Assembly (NCBI GenBank): GCA_937139495.1 | Contig: CAKZQC010000027.1 | Coordinates: 62,001-126,000 of the forward strand | DNA from: an uncultured Saprospiraceae bacterium | GTDB taxonomy: Bacteria; Bacteroidota; Bacteroidia; Chitinophagales; Saprospiraceae | DNA length: 64,000 nt | Reading direction: 5' to 3' | In this document: positions 27,528 to 38,253 of the stretch, one piece after another | Numbering within the stretch: the first letter of the stretch is position 1 | How the letters are laid out: each line of letters begins with the position of its first letter | Made by a program: the position numbers and the translations under genes | The notes under the pieces: model-generated | Databases searched by the model: none | The model's input: the letters and a program-made list of their open reading frames with translations, nothing else | Told to the model about the DNA's origin: nothing

Positions 27528-28097
27528 TTAATATTTGATATCCGAAAATTGATCCAAACTTTCACCTTCTACAACCTGCTCACAGTGAATATCTGTCAAT
27601 AGTACGCCTTTGTCGGCTTCCCCTGCTAAAGAAACGGTATAAAAAGCAATTTTGCTAATCGGTTCTGTCGCTTTGAAACTAACGTTTTTGTAAATAAACG
27701 CTCCCATTCCACTGGCATTTTTAACCGTAGAAGTATAAACAGCCTTACCATTGATTGCTACTATAAATTGCTTATTACCTGCATCAGGACGATGTGTGTA
27801 CGCAAACGACAAGGTGTGCATTTCGCCTACTTTGGTCGTTATTTTTTGCTGAATTGCCGACTTTTCGTCCAACTCGACAAAGTTTGTTCCTATAAAATTA
27901 TCCGCCAACCCGTACTCTTTGTAAGAAGAGCCTTGTTCTATACGCGCTTTAATCGGTTGATTTGCGTCATTCAGTAATACTTCCCAGCCTTCTGTTCCTG
28001 CTACAAACTGCCCATTTTTGACTAAATTTGGTTGTTGTGCAAATAAGCCTGTACTACAGACAAAAAGTAAAAGAAGTGTTGTTATTTTGTTGTGCAT
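27528..28097 (-). CDS. Secreted DUF642/carbohydrate-binding-like protein
   Basis: A 189-residue protein with a signal peptide (MHNKITTLLLLFVCSTGLFAQ). The mature part is one beta-sandwich-like domain beginning NLVKNGQFVAGTEGWEV, with FVELDEKSAIQQKI, TLSFAYTHRPD and F-I-V-A-I-N-G-K segments. This layout is typical of DUF642 and CBM-like galactose-binding folds. It has no catalytic domain and no T9SS tail, so it is likely periplasmic or released. Ligand unknown. Confidence 0.78.
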   Translation of the reverse strand: MHNKITTLLLLFVCSTGLFAQQPNLVKNGQFVAGTEGWEVLLNDANQPIKARIEQGSSYKEYGLADNFIGTNFVELDEKSAIQQKITTKVGEMHTLSFAYTHRPDAGNKQFIVAINGKAVYTSTVKNASGMGAFIYKNVSFKATEPISKIAFYTVSLAGEADKGVLLTDIHCEQVVEGESLDQFSDIKY

Positions 28098-28166
28098 TTT
28101 ATTTGTTTTTGTTCTTTTTTATACATTTGAAACAGCCTATGACTGCATAAAGTTCTTTGTTTCTTT

Positions 28167-28190
28167 AATAAGATGTATATACATCTTATT
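28167..28190. promoter_or_regulatory. 24-bp perfect palindrome in a divergent intergenic region
   Basis: AATAAGATGTAT (28167-28178) is followed immediately by its exact reverse complement. It lies between the minus-strand -7 element at 28230-28238 and the start of the secreted protein at 28097. It could be an operator or a hairpin in that leader. It is also upstream of the PhoD gene. Confidence 0.5.
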
Positions 28191-28229
28191 TTGTTACCGC
28201 CATTAATACTTAAATTTTACGGTAGCAGG

Positions 28230-28238
28230 GCAAATGTA
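28230..28238 (-). promoter_or_regulatory. -7 promoter element for the secreted binding protein
   Basis: The minus strand reads TACATTTGC, a full match to TAnnTTTGC, about 130 bp upstream of the ATG at 28097. No clear -33 element was found. Confidence 0.5.
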
Positions 28239-28396
28239 CAGCTTTTGGGTGGATTTTCATAAAATAAAATTTATTCCCTCTTTATTTCTTGTTCAATTTT
28301 GCTTATATTGATTAACTTTTGCCTTAGCCACCTTCTATTCCAATAGAAATGCTATGTTTTTTTTAACCACGCAAAGAAAATTAACCGCCAACATTC

Positions 28397-30280
28397 ATGA
28401 AGAAATTATTGTGTTGCCTATTCTCTATTCTTTTTTTGAGTAGTGTCTTACTTGCCCAGCATCCCAATCAAGATGCCAATCGTTCTGCTGCTCGTGCTAG
28501 TTTAGCACCGTTTTATCATGGCGTAGCCTCTGGCGACCCACTTGCGGAGCGTGTTATCATCTGGACACGCCTAACCACCACCGACACCGTAGCAGCCGTC
28601 TCTTGGCGCATGGCTACCGATACAAGTATGTTATCGGTCGTTGATTCGGGCGTATATGTCACCAATGGCAACCGTGACTTTACCGTCAAAGTAGATGTGG
28701 TTGGTCTGCAGCCAAATACTTACTATTATTACGAGTTTGAATATCAAGGCAAATTATCTGTACGAGGCAGAACCAAAACAGCCGCTGTTGGCGACTTGGA
28801 CAGCCTCCGTTTTGCCGTCGTTTCTTGTGCTAGTTATGCACATGGTTATTTCAATGCTTACGACCGTATCACAGAGCGAAACGATGTTAGTGCCGTTATT
28901 CATTTAGGTGATTATTACTACGAATATGGCGATGGCGAATATGGTTCGGCACGTACCTATCAGCCCTCTACCGAAGCCGTCAATTTGAGCGACTACAGAA
29001 TGCGTCTTTCGCACTACCGCCTAGACCAATCCTTGATGCGATTGCATCAGCAATATCCTTTTATTTGCATCTGGGACGACCACGAAACTGCCAACGACTC
29101 TTGGGTAAACGGAGCCGACAATCATAATAATGGCGAAGGAAATTGGTTCGATCGAAAAGCCGAAGCGATTCGGGCTTATTTTGAGTGGATGCCTGTTCGT
29201 ATGCCCGATCCAGCACAAGACACACAGCGTATTTATCGCAATTTCAGATACGGCGATTTGGTGGAACTAAATATGCTTGATACTCGTCTGCAAGGCAGAC
29301 AACAGCAAGGATTCAGCAATACAAATGCTGTAAATAGAACACTATTGGGGCAGCCACAATTTGCTTGGCTCAATCATATATTAGATACCTCTACTGCACA
29401 GTGGCAAGTGTTGGGGCAACAAGTTATGATGGCACCACTCGACGTCAATCCATTGCCCTTCGGGCAACAATATGGTAACGATGACCAATGGGATGCTTAT
29501 GCACGAGAGCGCACCAATTTGTACGATTCTATCTTTGCCAATAATGTACAAAATGTAGTCGTTCTGACAGGCGATATTCATACCTCATGGGCTAACGACT
29601 TGCCTACTAGCTCTTATAATGGCACCACAGGTAGTGGTTCGGCAGGTGTAGAATTTGTGGTGACTAGTGTCACTTCTCCTAGCTTAGATATCATTGCTGG
29701 TTTGAGTGGTTCGGCTTCGAGTGCTCAATCGTTGCTGTATAGAGAAAACGACCACATGAAGTATATTGAGCTAACCAAAAAAGGTTATTATATTTTGGAT
29801 ATTAACAAACAAAGAACACAAGCAGATTGGTACTATGTAGATAGAATTGATCAACTCAGCCCCAACGAATCTTGGGCAGCTTCTTGGAAAACCGATGACT
29901 TGTCTCGCAAATTGAGCCCTGCTCCTTCTGCAGCCATTCCTAGTAGTTCTCAAATGGCAATCCCTGCTCCACTGCTCCCTCGTGAGCGTATTACTTCTAC
30001 CGCTAATCTCGCTAGTGGCAATCAAAATGTATTACTGAGTGTCTATCCCAATCCTTTTGATAATCAAATTATTATGCAATATACTATTGCTAAAGCTGGA
30101 GATGTTTCTTTACATTTGTTCGATATGATGGGCAGAAACTTGACGAGCAAAAGCCTAGGTTTGGTTGATGCAGGTATTCAGCGTGCAGAATTTAGTATTC
30201 AGAATTTGCCTGCTGGCAATTACGTCCTAATTGTAGATATTGATGGTGTACAACAAAAACGCTTGGTAACTAAGCTGTAG
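28397..30280 (+). CDS. PhoD-family alkaline phosphatase/phosphodiesterase with T9SS tail
   Basis: A 627-residue secreted enzyme with a signal peptide (MKKLLCCLFSILFLSSVLLAQ). The N-terminal beta domain (YHGVASGDPLAERVIIWTRL) precedes the metallophosphoesterase domain, with the ligand motifs VSCASYAHGYFNAY, HLGDYYYEYGDGE, IWDDHETANDSW and VLTGDIHTSW. This is the PhoD arrangement using Fe and Ca. The last 80 residues (SVYPNPFDNQI ... LPAGNYVLIV) are a type A T9SS sorting domain, so it is exported to the cell surface. It releases phosphate from organic esters. A PhoX gene at 51 kb suggests a second such activity. Confidence 0.95.
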   Translation: MKKLLCCLFSILFLSSVLLAQHPNQDANRSAARASLAPFYHGVASGDPLAERVIIWTRLTTTDTVAAVSWRMATDTSMLSVVDSGVYVTNGNRDFTVKVDVVGLQPNTYYYYEFEYQGKLSVRGRTKTAAVGDLDSLRFAVVSCASYAHGYFNAYDRITERNDVSAVIHLGDYYYEYGDGEYGSARTYQPSTEAVNLSDYRMRLSHYRLDQSLMRLHQQYPFICIWDDHETANDSWVNGADNHNNGEGNWFDRKAEAIRAYFEWMPVRMPDPAQDTQRIYRNFRYGDLVELNMLDTRLQGRQQQGFSNTNAVNRTLLGQPQFAWLNHILDTSTAQWQVLGQQVMMAPLDVNPLPFGQQYGNDDQWDAYARERTNLYDSIFANNVQNVVVLTGDIHTSWANDLPTSSYNGTTGSGSAGVEFVVTSVTSPSLDIIAGLSGSASSAQSLLYRENDHMKYIELTKKGYYILDINKQRTQADWYYVDRIDQLSPNESWAASWKTDDLSRKLSPAPSAAIPSSSQMAIPAPLLPRERITSTANLASGNQNVLLSVYPNPFDNQIIMQYTIAKAGDVSLHLFDMMGRNLTSKSLGLVDAGIQRAEFSIQNLPAGNYVLIVDIDGVQQKRLVTKL

Positions 30281-30368
30281 TTTTGACCGCTTCGCTGTCG
30301 GAGGTTAGACCACTTTACTCCTAGATTTATAGATGCCTATTGTGGGGTATATTTAATCGTTTTACTAA

Positions 30369-30410
30369 CCGTGCTATTTACTCTTTGAGAGCAAATAGCA
30401 CGGTTTTTTT
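30369..30410. terminator. Terminator hairpin between convergent genes
   Basis: An 11-bp stem CCGTGCTATTT (30369-30379) with AAATAGCACGG (30393-30403), followed by seven Ts on the plus strand. It serves the PhoD gene and lies just beyond the 3' end of the OstA-like gene. Confidence 0.85.
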
Positions 30411-30413
30411 AGC

Positions 30414-32486
30414 TTAATCTTCTTCCCAAAATTCATCTTCAAACTCATCTTCCTCTGCCTTCTTTTTCTTGTCCGCAGCTGTTTCTTTTTCTATCGGATT
30501 GCTCTGCATGATTTTGGTAGGATCATAATTGTATAAATCCTGTTTGGACTGAGGCTGTCGATTGCCCAACCATTGGAACCCTTCTAATTTCAAACTTTCG
30601 TGATTGACTTGTCCCATCGGGTACAGCACGGCATTGGGTTCTCCCTCAAAACGGATACGTTGCAATTGATTGGCAGCAAAAAACAAGATCATATCTTCAC
30701 AATTGACATCATTAACCCCTACATAACTGTCATTTTCGTCTTGAATATAATACACCGTTTCGCCCTCTTCCATGATTTCGACTAGCGATATGTTGTTTTT
30801 AGCAAAGTAGGCAATCACGTCTTTTCCTTTCGTCTGGTTGTAATACAAACTGTCGTTCTTTGTGATGATAAATGAATTATTGTACAACAAGACCTTCTCT
30901 AGCTTATTTCGCTTCAGCTTGACAGCCATCGTATCGGCTGTAAACTGTGTGCCATCTGCCCACAAAATAGGCTCGCCATAAAAATGAAAAATAGAATCTA
31001 CATCATCATAAAACAACGAATCGCAAACTACTTGCATATCCGATTTGTAAATCAATACATTGTAATACCCTTTGATATGCCGTGCTTTGTTGTTGCTTAT
31101 CACCAAAGTATCGCTTCCTGATTGTTGAGTGCTGTCTATCGTGGTCACTGCTTGTGTACTATCTATAGTATTAGCACTGCTAAGGCTGTCTAGTGTGGTG
31201 GTACTATCTTGCGTAAGGCTATCTATTGCCACAGGCATCGAAATCAGCGTGTCGGCACGTAGCCACATGGTATCGTTGTCCATTACTGTTTGCAACACAG
31301 GATTGCCATACGCTTTGATATATTCTGTACTATCGTTGTATTGTGCGACCTGTGCCGTAATCTGTGTATTGGCACTAGTATCTCTCCAATTGACATTGCC
31401 TCTTGCGAGTCCTGATTTCGTTACGGTATTGTAGTCTAGGCTGTCTGCCAATATAATATTGGCATCTTTGTGCAATTCTACTTCTCCCCTAAAAATCATG
31501 GTCTTAGTGGCAGCGTCATAATCTGAATATTGAGCATCAATAGACTGGTTGTCATTCTCTTGCTTGCTTCTAAATTTCGGATTACCCCGAAAGTAATACT
31601 GGTCGGTTTCGGCATCTAGCAAAATAGTATCGGCATTGACGGCTTGTGTTTCATTTTCATAATAAGCATTGCCAATCAAATAGTACATTTGTTCTTCGCC
31701 ATCATAAATAATCTTATCACCTGTTGCCAATTCTTCCTTGCCTTCTTCTACATTTTCGAATCGAGCGTTTTGCTTCAATTCTGCATAGTTTTTTTTGCCA
31801 TCATAGTAGCCATCTTCGCAATACACGGTTTTTTCTCCGTGATAAATAGTAGTTGGTGCTATAAAATACGCTACTTCCGTTTGTGTATTAAAATCCAAAG
31901 AATCGGCAATCAATTTGTATTGTGTTCCTGTCACACGCACCGAATCGCTAAAGTGAGCAATGTTAGTATTGGCATTATATGTTCCTTTTTGGCTGACCAA
32001 TGTCATCGTATCAGATTCTATCAAAGAACCTTCTGGAAAAGTCGCTATTTTGGTATTGAGGTCATAATCTAATTTCTCCGTAAACAGCGTCATGCTCGTA
32101 TCTTGCAATACTACATTTTGACGTAGTCGAGCTTGCCGAGTATTCCCATCATAAAGCAGCGTATCCGAAAAAATTCGGATACTATCCTCTTGCAGCATTT
32201 GTACATTTCCAAATGCTTCTACTTGCTTGTTAGGATTGATGATACCATAGTCGCACCAGAGGTGCATAGCTTGTTGTTTGAGATGTACATCGCCTATCAA
32301 TTCTTGCATTCTGCCTGTTGGCAATTCCTTAGATTTGAGCTGTCGAATGAACAAAATTTCAATCTTATTGCTATCTAAAGCAACCGAATCTGCTACAGGC
32401 GGATTCTCTGGCAACTGTGCCAATAGTGGCATTGTGCTAGTCATTATCCAGCAGGAAATAAGACAAAAAATTAGCTTCAAATTCAT
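30414..32486 (-). CDS. OstA-like (LptA/LptD N-terminal type) envelope protein
   Basis: The start at 32486 (MNLKLIFCLISCW) gives 690 residues with a signal peptide; an upstream start adds seven residues. The mature part is a long beta-jellyroll of repeated short strands, with motifs such as VHLKQQAMHLWCDYG, AFGNVQML and ARGNVNWRDTS. These are characteristic of OstA/LptA lipopolysaccharide-transport repeats. A Thr/Ser-rich insert (about residues 430-480) interrupts it. The tail is acidic (EEDEFEDEFWEED). In Bacteroidota such proteins are thought to help move LPS to the outer membrane. No beta-barrel LptD part follows. Confidence 0.82.
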   Translation of the reverse strand: MNLKLIFCLISCWIMTSTMPLLAQLPENPPVADSVALDSNKIEILFIRQLKSKELPTGRMQELIGDVHLKQQAMHLWCDYGIINPNKQVEAFGNVQMLQEDSIRIFSDTLLYDGNTRQARLRQNVVLQDTSMTLFTEKLDYDLNTKIATFPEGSLIESDTMTLVSQKGTYNANTNIAHFSDSVRVTGTQYKLIADSLDFNTQTEVAYFIAPTTIYHGEKTVYCEDGYYDGKKNYAELKQNARFENVEEGKEELATGDKIIYDGEEQMYYLIGNAYYENETQAVNADTILLDAETDQYYFRGNPKFRSKQENDNQSIDAQYSDYDAATKTMIFRGEVELHKDANIILADSLDYNTVTKSGLARGNVNWRDTSANTQITAQVAQYNDSTEYIKAYGNPVLQTVMDNDTMWLRADTLISMPVAIDSLTQDSTTTLDSLSSANTIDSTQAVTTIDSTQQSGSDTLVISNNKARHIKGYYNVLIYKSDMQVVCDSLFYDDVDSIFHFYGEPILWADGTQFTADTMAVKLKRNKLEKVLLYNNSFIITKNDSLYYNQTKGKDVIAYFAKNNISLVEIMEEGETVYYIQDENDSYVGVNDVNCEDMILFFAANQLQRIRFEGEPNAVLYPMGQVNHESLKLEGFQWLGNRQPQSKQDLYNYDPTKIMQSNPIEKETAADKKKKAEEDEFEDEFWEED

Positions 32487-32674
32487 AGTTTTTTTATTCA
32501 ACTTCATTATAGTTATTTCCCAACAGAAACACGTACTATCAAAAATATAATTTATACAAACAACTATTTTGCCACTCGCTTTGTTTCGATTTCAGAAAGC
32601 CTAAATAGTAGAAATATCTGCTTATTGCTCCCTAGAACATTATTCTCCTAATACCTGCAAAACTAACACCACAG

Positions 32675-33961
32675 ATGAAAATTATAACCACACCTGCTTC
32701 AGAAGATTGGAAAGAATTAACTACTCGTCCTCGTATGGATCAAAAAGAATTGGCAAACTTAGTGCACTCTATTTTTGAAGCCGTAGAACGAGACCAAGAC
32801 CAAGCACTAATTAGTTATGCCCGACAATTTGACGGTCTAATTTTAGAAGATTTGACAGTCAGTCGCCAAGAAATAGAAGCCGCTCATGCTATCGTACCCG
32901 ATGAGCTCAAAAAAGCGATTGCTACTGCTAGGGCAAATATAGAAAAATTCCACCAAACGCAACAGCTAGACGAATCTACAACCGAAACAAGTACTGGGGT
33001 ACAATGTTGGCAGAAAATGTTGCCCATCGAAAAAGTAGGTTTATATATTCCTGGTGGAACAGCTTCTTTATTTTCGACCGTACTGTTGTTGGGGATTCCT
33101 GCCGTGCTAGCCGAATGTCCAGAAATTGTATTGTGTACACCGCCCGATGAATTGGGTGAAATTAATCCCGCTATTTTGTATGCAGCCGACTTGCTCGGAA
33201 TCCATCAAATATATAAAGTAGGTGGTGCGCAAGCTATCGCAGCCATGGCTATTGGCACACCTACGGTACCTGCGGTACACAAGATTTTTGGTCCTGGCAA
33301 TCAATACGTAGATATGGGCAAAACAATGGCACAACAAATGGGCGTAGCAGTCGATATGCCTGCTGGTCCTAGCGAAGTGCTGATTGTTACCGACAAAACT
33401 TCCAACCCTGTTTTTGTAGCTGCTGATTTATTGGCTCAAGCCGAACATGGTAGCGATAGTCAAGTATTTTTGGTTGGTAATGATCGAGGGATATTAGAAG
33501 AAATATTGCGTGAAGTAAGCTATCAATTGGAACACCTTCCTCGTCATACGATTGCGACGCAATCCCTCGCCAATAGTTTGGCTGTTCATTTCGATAGCAT
33601 CGAAGAATGCTTTGCATTTAGTAATACTTATGCTCCACAGCATTTGATTGTAGCTTCTGAATATGCTGATGAGTACATCAAATATATCAAAAATGCTGGC
33701 GCAGTGTATTTGGGCAATTACACCGCTCAAAGTGCCGCCGATTATCTAAGTGGTAGCAATTCAATTTTGCCCACAGCTGGATTCACACATACGTACAGCG
33801 GGTTAGGTTTGAGTAGCTTTCAGCGATCTGTTACTTTTCAGCGAATAGATAAAAACGGTTTGCAAAATCTAGGCAAAACTGCCGAAATATTGGCAGCAGC
33901 CGAAGGATTACAAGGACATAAAAATGCAGTAAGTGTGCGACTCAAAAACCTACAAAAATAG
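32675..33961 (+). CDS. hisD: Histidinol dehydrogenase
   Basis: A 428-residue NAD-dependent zinc enzyme that oxidises histidinol to histidine in two steps, the last of the pathway. Signatures: GLYIPGGTA, IFGPGNQYVDMGKTMAQ, PAGPSEVL, ADLLAQAEHGSDSQ and SNTYAPQHL. Length is normal. No other his genes are in the window, so it is an isolated locus or the his operon is split in this genome. It is followed by an unusually long perfect palindrome. Confidence 0.96.
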   Translation: MKIITTPASEDWKELTTRPRMDQKELANLVHSIFEAVERDQDQALISYARQFDGLILEDLTVSRQEIEAAHAIVPDELKKAIATARANIEKFHQTQQLDESTTETSTGVQCWQKMLPIEKVGLYIPGGTASLFSTVLLLGIPAVLAECPEIVLCTPPDELGEINPAILYAADLLGIHQIYKVGGAQAIAAMAIGTPTVPAVHKIFGPGNQYVDMGKTMAQQMGVAVDMPAGPSEVLIVTDKTSNPVFVAADLLAQAEHGSDSQVFLVGNDRGILEEILREVSYQLEHLPRHTIATQSLANSLAVHFDSIEECFAFSNTYAPQHLIVASEYADEYIKYIKNAGAVYLGNYTAQSAADYLSGSNSILPTAGFTHTYSGLGLSSFQRSVTFQRIDKNGLQNLGKTAEILAAAEGLQGHKNAVSVRLKNLQK

Positions 33962-33974
33962 TTACGTTGCTAGG

Positions 33975-34032
33975 TATAGAACCAAACAGAGCCACTTCCA
34001 AATATTTGGAAGTGGCTCTGTTTGGTTCTATA
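33975..34032. terminator. 58-bp perfect palindrome acting as a convergent terminator
   Basis: Arms of 29 bp (33975-34003 and 34004-34032) are exactly complementary with no spacer; the loop would form inside AAATATTT. It lies between hisD and the convergent nuclease gene. The flanks have only a short T-rich tract, so it is a very strong stem with a weak U run. Confidence 0.75.
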
Positions 34033-34045
34033 TTCTTTCAGCGAT

Positions 34046-34630
34046 TTATCGCTTATTCATTTCATCTCTAATCTTGGCAGCACGCTCATAATCTTCTTTT
34101 GTGAGGGCTTCTTCAAGTTGCTCTTCTAGTTCACTTTCTGTGAAATCAGCAAGCGTTTTGGGTTTTGGTTGAGCAGCAGCACGACCTCTTCTGGCACGCT
34201 GTACTTCTTGCTCTTGCTCATCTTCTAGCACAATCCCTGCTTGTTCCAATATAAACTCGTAGGTGTAGATAGGTGCCGCAAAACGTACTGCCAATGCCAA
34301 GGCATCAGAAGTGCGGGAATCAATGGTCGTTTCTTTACCATTTTGTACACAAACTAAATTTGCATAAAAAATACCATCGACCAGATTGGTAATGATAATT
34401 TCTTTGACTTCGATGTCAAAACCTTGTAAGGTATTGCGAAACAAATCGTGCGTCATGGGGCGATTCGGTGACATACCCTCCATCGCTACCGCAATGGCTT
34501 GTGCCTCAAATTCTCCAATCACGATTGGTAATCTTCTAGATCCGTCTTGCTCGCCCAATACAATAGCGTAATTATGCGTTTGTGCTAAACTATGCGATAA
34601 AGCAACTATTTCTAATTCTATTTTTTTCAT
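34046..34630 (-). CDS. Bifunctional nuclease family protein (DUF151) with UVR domain
   Basis: A 194-residue protein. The first 140 residues are the BFN/DUF151 domain (LPIVIGEFEAQAIAVAMEG, RPMTHDLFRNTLQG, DSRTSDALALAVRFAAPIY). The C-terminal 35 residues form a UVR motif (LEEQLEEALTKEDYERAAK) as in UvrB/ClpC-type proteins. Family members degrade DNA and RNA in vitro in plants; the bacterial role is not settled. A promoter-type TATTTTTGC is on the minus strand just upstream (34658-34666). Confidence 0.9.
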   Translation of the reverse strand: MKKIELEIVALSHSLAQTHNYAIVLGEQDGSRRLPIVIGEFEAQAIAVAMEGMSPNRPMTHDLFRNTLQGFDIEVKEIIITNLVDGIFYANLVCVQNGKETTIDSRTSDALALAVRFAAPIYTYEFILEQAGIVLEDEQEQEVQRARRGRAAAQPKPKTLADFTESELEEQLEEALTKEDYERAAKIRDEMNKR

Positions 34631-34657
34631 TGGTTTGTTCTGCTAGTTTTTAGGTTG

Positions 34658-34666
34658 GCAAAAATA
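34658..34666 (-). promoter_or_regulatory. -7 promoter element for the nuclease gene
   Basis: The minus strand reads TATTTTTGC, a full match to the TAnnTTTGC consensus, about 28 bases upstream of the ATG at 34630. Confidence 0.6.
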
Positions 34667-34881
34667 CGGTTTCTTATGCAGGAAAAGAAATTTAGTCCCA
34701 TCAAAATATTTCTAACTTCTCGCCAACCTTTATTTGGCTCTGGAGTTATAAGTAGGAAGACAAAAGTGTTGTGACAGCTTATTTAGGCATTCTTTATGAC
34801 TATAATAGTATTGTGCCTATATTGTTTTGTGTAGCAATAAGTTACTACTATTTTTCACCTACCTGCAAAAAAAACAACCTT

Positions 34882-35454
34882 ATGAACAAAGATTATTGGC
34901 AAAATAGATACCTTGACGAACAAACAGGTTGGGATATTGGCGAAGCAAGCACCCCCATTCGAGCCTACTTTGACGCAGTCACCAACAAAAAAGCAAACAT
35001 ATTGATTCCTGGTTGCGGCAATGCGCACGAAGCAGCTCATTTGTGGCAATCAGGTTTTGAGAACGTTTATTTGTGCGATTGGGCGGCGGCTCCTTTGAAG
35101 CAATTTGCCAATACCTATCCTGACTTTCCGAAAGCACAGTTGTTAGAAGCTGATTTTTTTGAGCTAGAGGGTCAATATGATTATATTGTAGAACAGACGT
35201 TCTTTTGTGCTTTGCCTCCTGAACGCAGAGCCGATTATGCTCAAAAAATGCCGACGCTTCTCGCTCCAAATGGAAAATTAGTAGGGCTACTCTTTGGGAT
35301 AGATTTCGAAAGAGTAGGTCCTCCTTTTGGTGGCAATCGTCAAGAGTACTTAACCTTATTTGAGCCTCTTTTTTCGAGTGTCCAAATTGCTCCTTGCCAC
35401 AATTCTATTCCACCTCGTCAAGGTAGTGAGCTGTTTATAGAATTAGAAAAGTAA
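34882..35454 (+). CDS. Thiopurine S-methyltransferase-family SAM methyltransferase
   Basis: Starting at the ATG at 34882 gives 190 residues (MNKDYWQNRYLDEQTGWDIG), the usual beginning of bacterial TPMT-like enzymes. The longer frame from 34771 adds 37 non-homologous hydrophobic residues. The SAM motif ILIPGCGNAHEA is followed by EADFFEL and QTFFCALPPERRADY. TPMT relatives methylate thiol, selenium or tellurium substrates. Substrate here is unknown. Confidence 0.9.
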   Translation: MNKDYWQNRYLDEQTGWDIGEASTPIRAYFDAVTNKKANILIPGCGNAHEAAHLWQSGFENVYLCDWAAAPLKQFANTYPDFPKAQLLEADFFELEGQYDYIVEQTFFCALPPERRADYAQKMPTLLAPNGKLVGLLFGIDFERVGPPFGGNRQEYLTLFEPLFSSVQIAPCHNSIPPRQGSELFIELEK

Positions 35455-35489
35455 CGTAAAAAGCCAAAACTATATTCATTGTCATACAA

Positions 35490-35592
35490 GTAGGTGGACA
35501 AAAGTTGGCGATGTAATGAAAAATGAACTATTTTTTGACGCAGATTTTTTGTTAAAAATAGACTTTTTGGAGCGTTGAAAATTTATGCCCAC

Positions 35593-35596
<4 letters not shown>
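35490..35596. repeat. Degenerate MITE-like element, possible family A relative
   Basis: The left end reads AGTAGGTGGACAAAAGTT. The right end, on the opposite strand, reads AGTAAGTGGGCATAAATT. Both resemble the family A terminus AGTACAGGACAAAAGTT. A further left-end-like AGTAGGAAGACAAAAGTG occurs at 34751, and the right end of this element contains the stop codon of the neighbouring gene. The assignment is weaker than for the 11935 and 47227 copies. Confidence 0.4.
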
Positions 35597-36889
<1,293 letters not shown>

Positions 36890-36897
<8 letters not shown>

Positions 36898-37426
36898 AAA
36901 AGCTAAACAAAGACTGCCCGTATTGCCTTTTTTCTACAAATCGGGGGTGCTTCTCAAAATTATGCTGGTTGTTGTGTTCTATTATTAGTACCCCTTCTGA
37001 GCGAATCAATTGACGCTCGATAATCAAGTCTATCAACTTCGGATATAAGGGTGAATCGTAGGGTGGATCTGCAAAAATAATATCGTATTGGGCGGTGTGG
37101 TCTTTCAAAAATCGAAACACATCGGCTCGATGCACCTCTATCTGTTCTGCAATATCAAACGCTTTGGCTTGTTGCTGAATAAACTTAGTGGCAGGCGCAT
37201 ATTTTTCGACGCAAACCACTTTATCAGCTCCTCTGGAAGCAAATTCGTACGCTAGATTGCCCGTCCCTCCAAACAAGTCCAATACTCGACTATCTTCGAT
37301 GGCTATTTTATTGCTCAATATATTGAATAGGCTCTCCTTCGACTGGTCGGTCGTCGGTCGAGTTTTCCATTTATTGCTCGGCAAATCAAACCGCCTGCCT
37401 TTCAGCTTTCCGCTAATTACTCGCAT
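36890..37426 (-). CDS. rsmD: 16S rRNA (guanine(966)-N2)-methyltransferase
   Basis: A 178-residue SAM methyltransferase. It begins with MRVISGKLKGRRFDLP and RPTTDQSKESLFNIL, has the SAM loop VLDLFGGTGNLAYEFASRGA and the catalytic DPPYDS. RsmD methylates G966 of 16S rRNA during small-subunit assembly. Its start overlaps the DUF3822 stop by 10 bp and its stop overlaps the next frame, so the genes are tightly coupled. Confidence 0.95.
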
Positions 37427-38253
37427 AGTTTCAAGCTGTATAAGTCAAAGAAAAAATTGGGTGGCAACTCTTGTTTGATGTTATTACCAAAGGTATAAAA
37501 ATTGGGGAAACCAACAAACTTGATGGTCTTGATGTATTTGTATAGCAATTGATGAATTTCAGAATCCTCGACCAATTCGCCCACGACATAGAGTGGATTT
37601 TTGGTAGGCTGCAAGCCCAATTGTTGATAGACCAATAGTACAAAATACAAACAGTCGGCAGAAGCTTTGAAGGCAAAAATATTATGAAAAATCAATTCAC
37701 CTTTGTCTAGTACCGTAATATTGACGGTGTGATCCTGTACCGACAAAAAGATATTGCTCGTTGTTTTGTCAAAGTTGGTGCTAAAATTGGCGACTAACCC
37801 TGTTGATTGATGAAAGACCGTAGCTTGTGGAAAAGCCGTCTGAATTTCGCTCATCAAGCCACTCGAAGTCGCATAAATATATTTGGCGGCTACTGCCGAC
37901 CAATCATCGACCAATACTTCTGCTTGATCAGACAACTGTACCAATGTTTGCAAATATGCTTTCTGTGTATCGGCTTCATAGAGTGCTGTTGGCACTAGCG
38001 TAAAATCCCTAGAAAAAACACCTACTTTGGTAGTCCCATAGCTACTATTGAAAATAACATCTTCCTTAAGCAGGTGCTCAATAGGATGCAATAGCCCTGC
38101 AAACTTGTACGAACGCAGTCCCAACACCTTATTTTCGGCATTGGTGACCAAATAAGACAACCTATCTGCTCCAAGTAGAACAGATAGGTTATATTGATGA
38201 GTTTGACTCCGTACGAAGTCATCTTCGAATATGTTATAGACTATATCTACCAA
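37417..38253 (-). CDS. DUF3822 family protein
   Basis: A 278-residue frame. A stop codon precedes the TTG at 38253 directly, and no ATG occurs in the first 30 residues, so TTG is the probable start. It overlaps the upstream stop by 7 bp. The sequence (YNLSVLLGADRLSYLV, a central FHNIFAFKASADCLYFVLLVYQ block) matches my memory of DUF3822, a family of Bacteroidota with an ASKHA-like two-lobed fold and no known role. It is commonly found upstream of rsmD, as here. Confidence 0.8.
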   Translation of the reverse strand: MVDIVYNIFEDDFVRSQTHQYNLSVLLGADRLSYLVTNAENKVLGLRSYKFAGLLHPIEHLLKEDVIFNSSYGTTKVGVFSRDFTLVPTALYEADTQKAYLQTLVQLSDQAEVLVDDWSAVAAKYIYATSSGLMSEIQTAFPQATVFHQSTGLVANFSTNFDKTTSNIFLSVQDHTVNITVLDKGELIFHNIFAFKASADCLYFVLLVYQQLGLQPTKNPLYVVGELVEDSEIHQLLYKYIKTIKFVGFPNFYTFGNNIKQELPPNFFFDLYSLKLCE

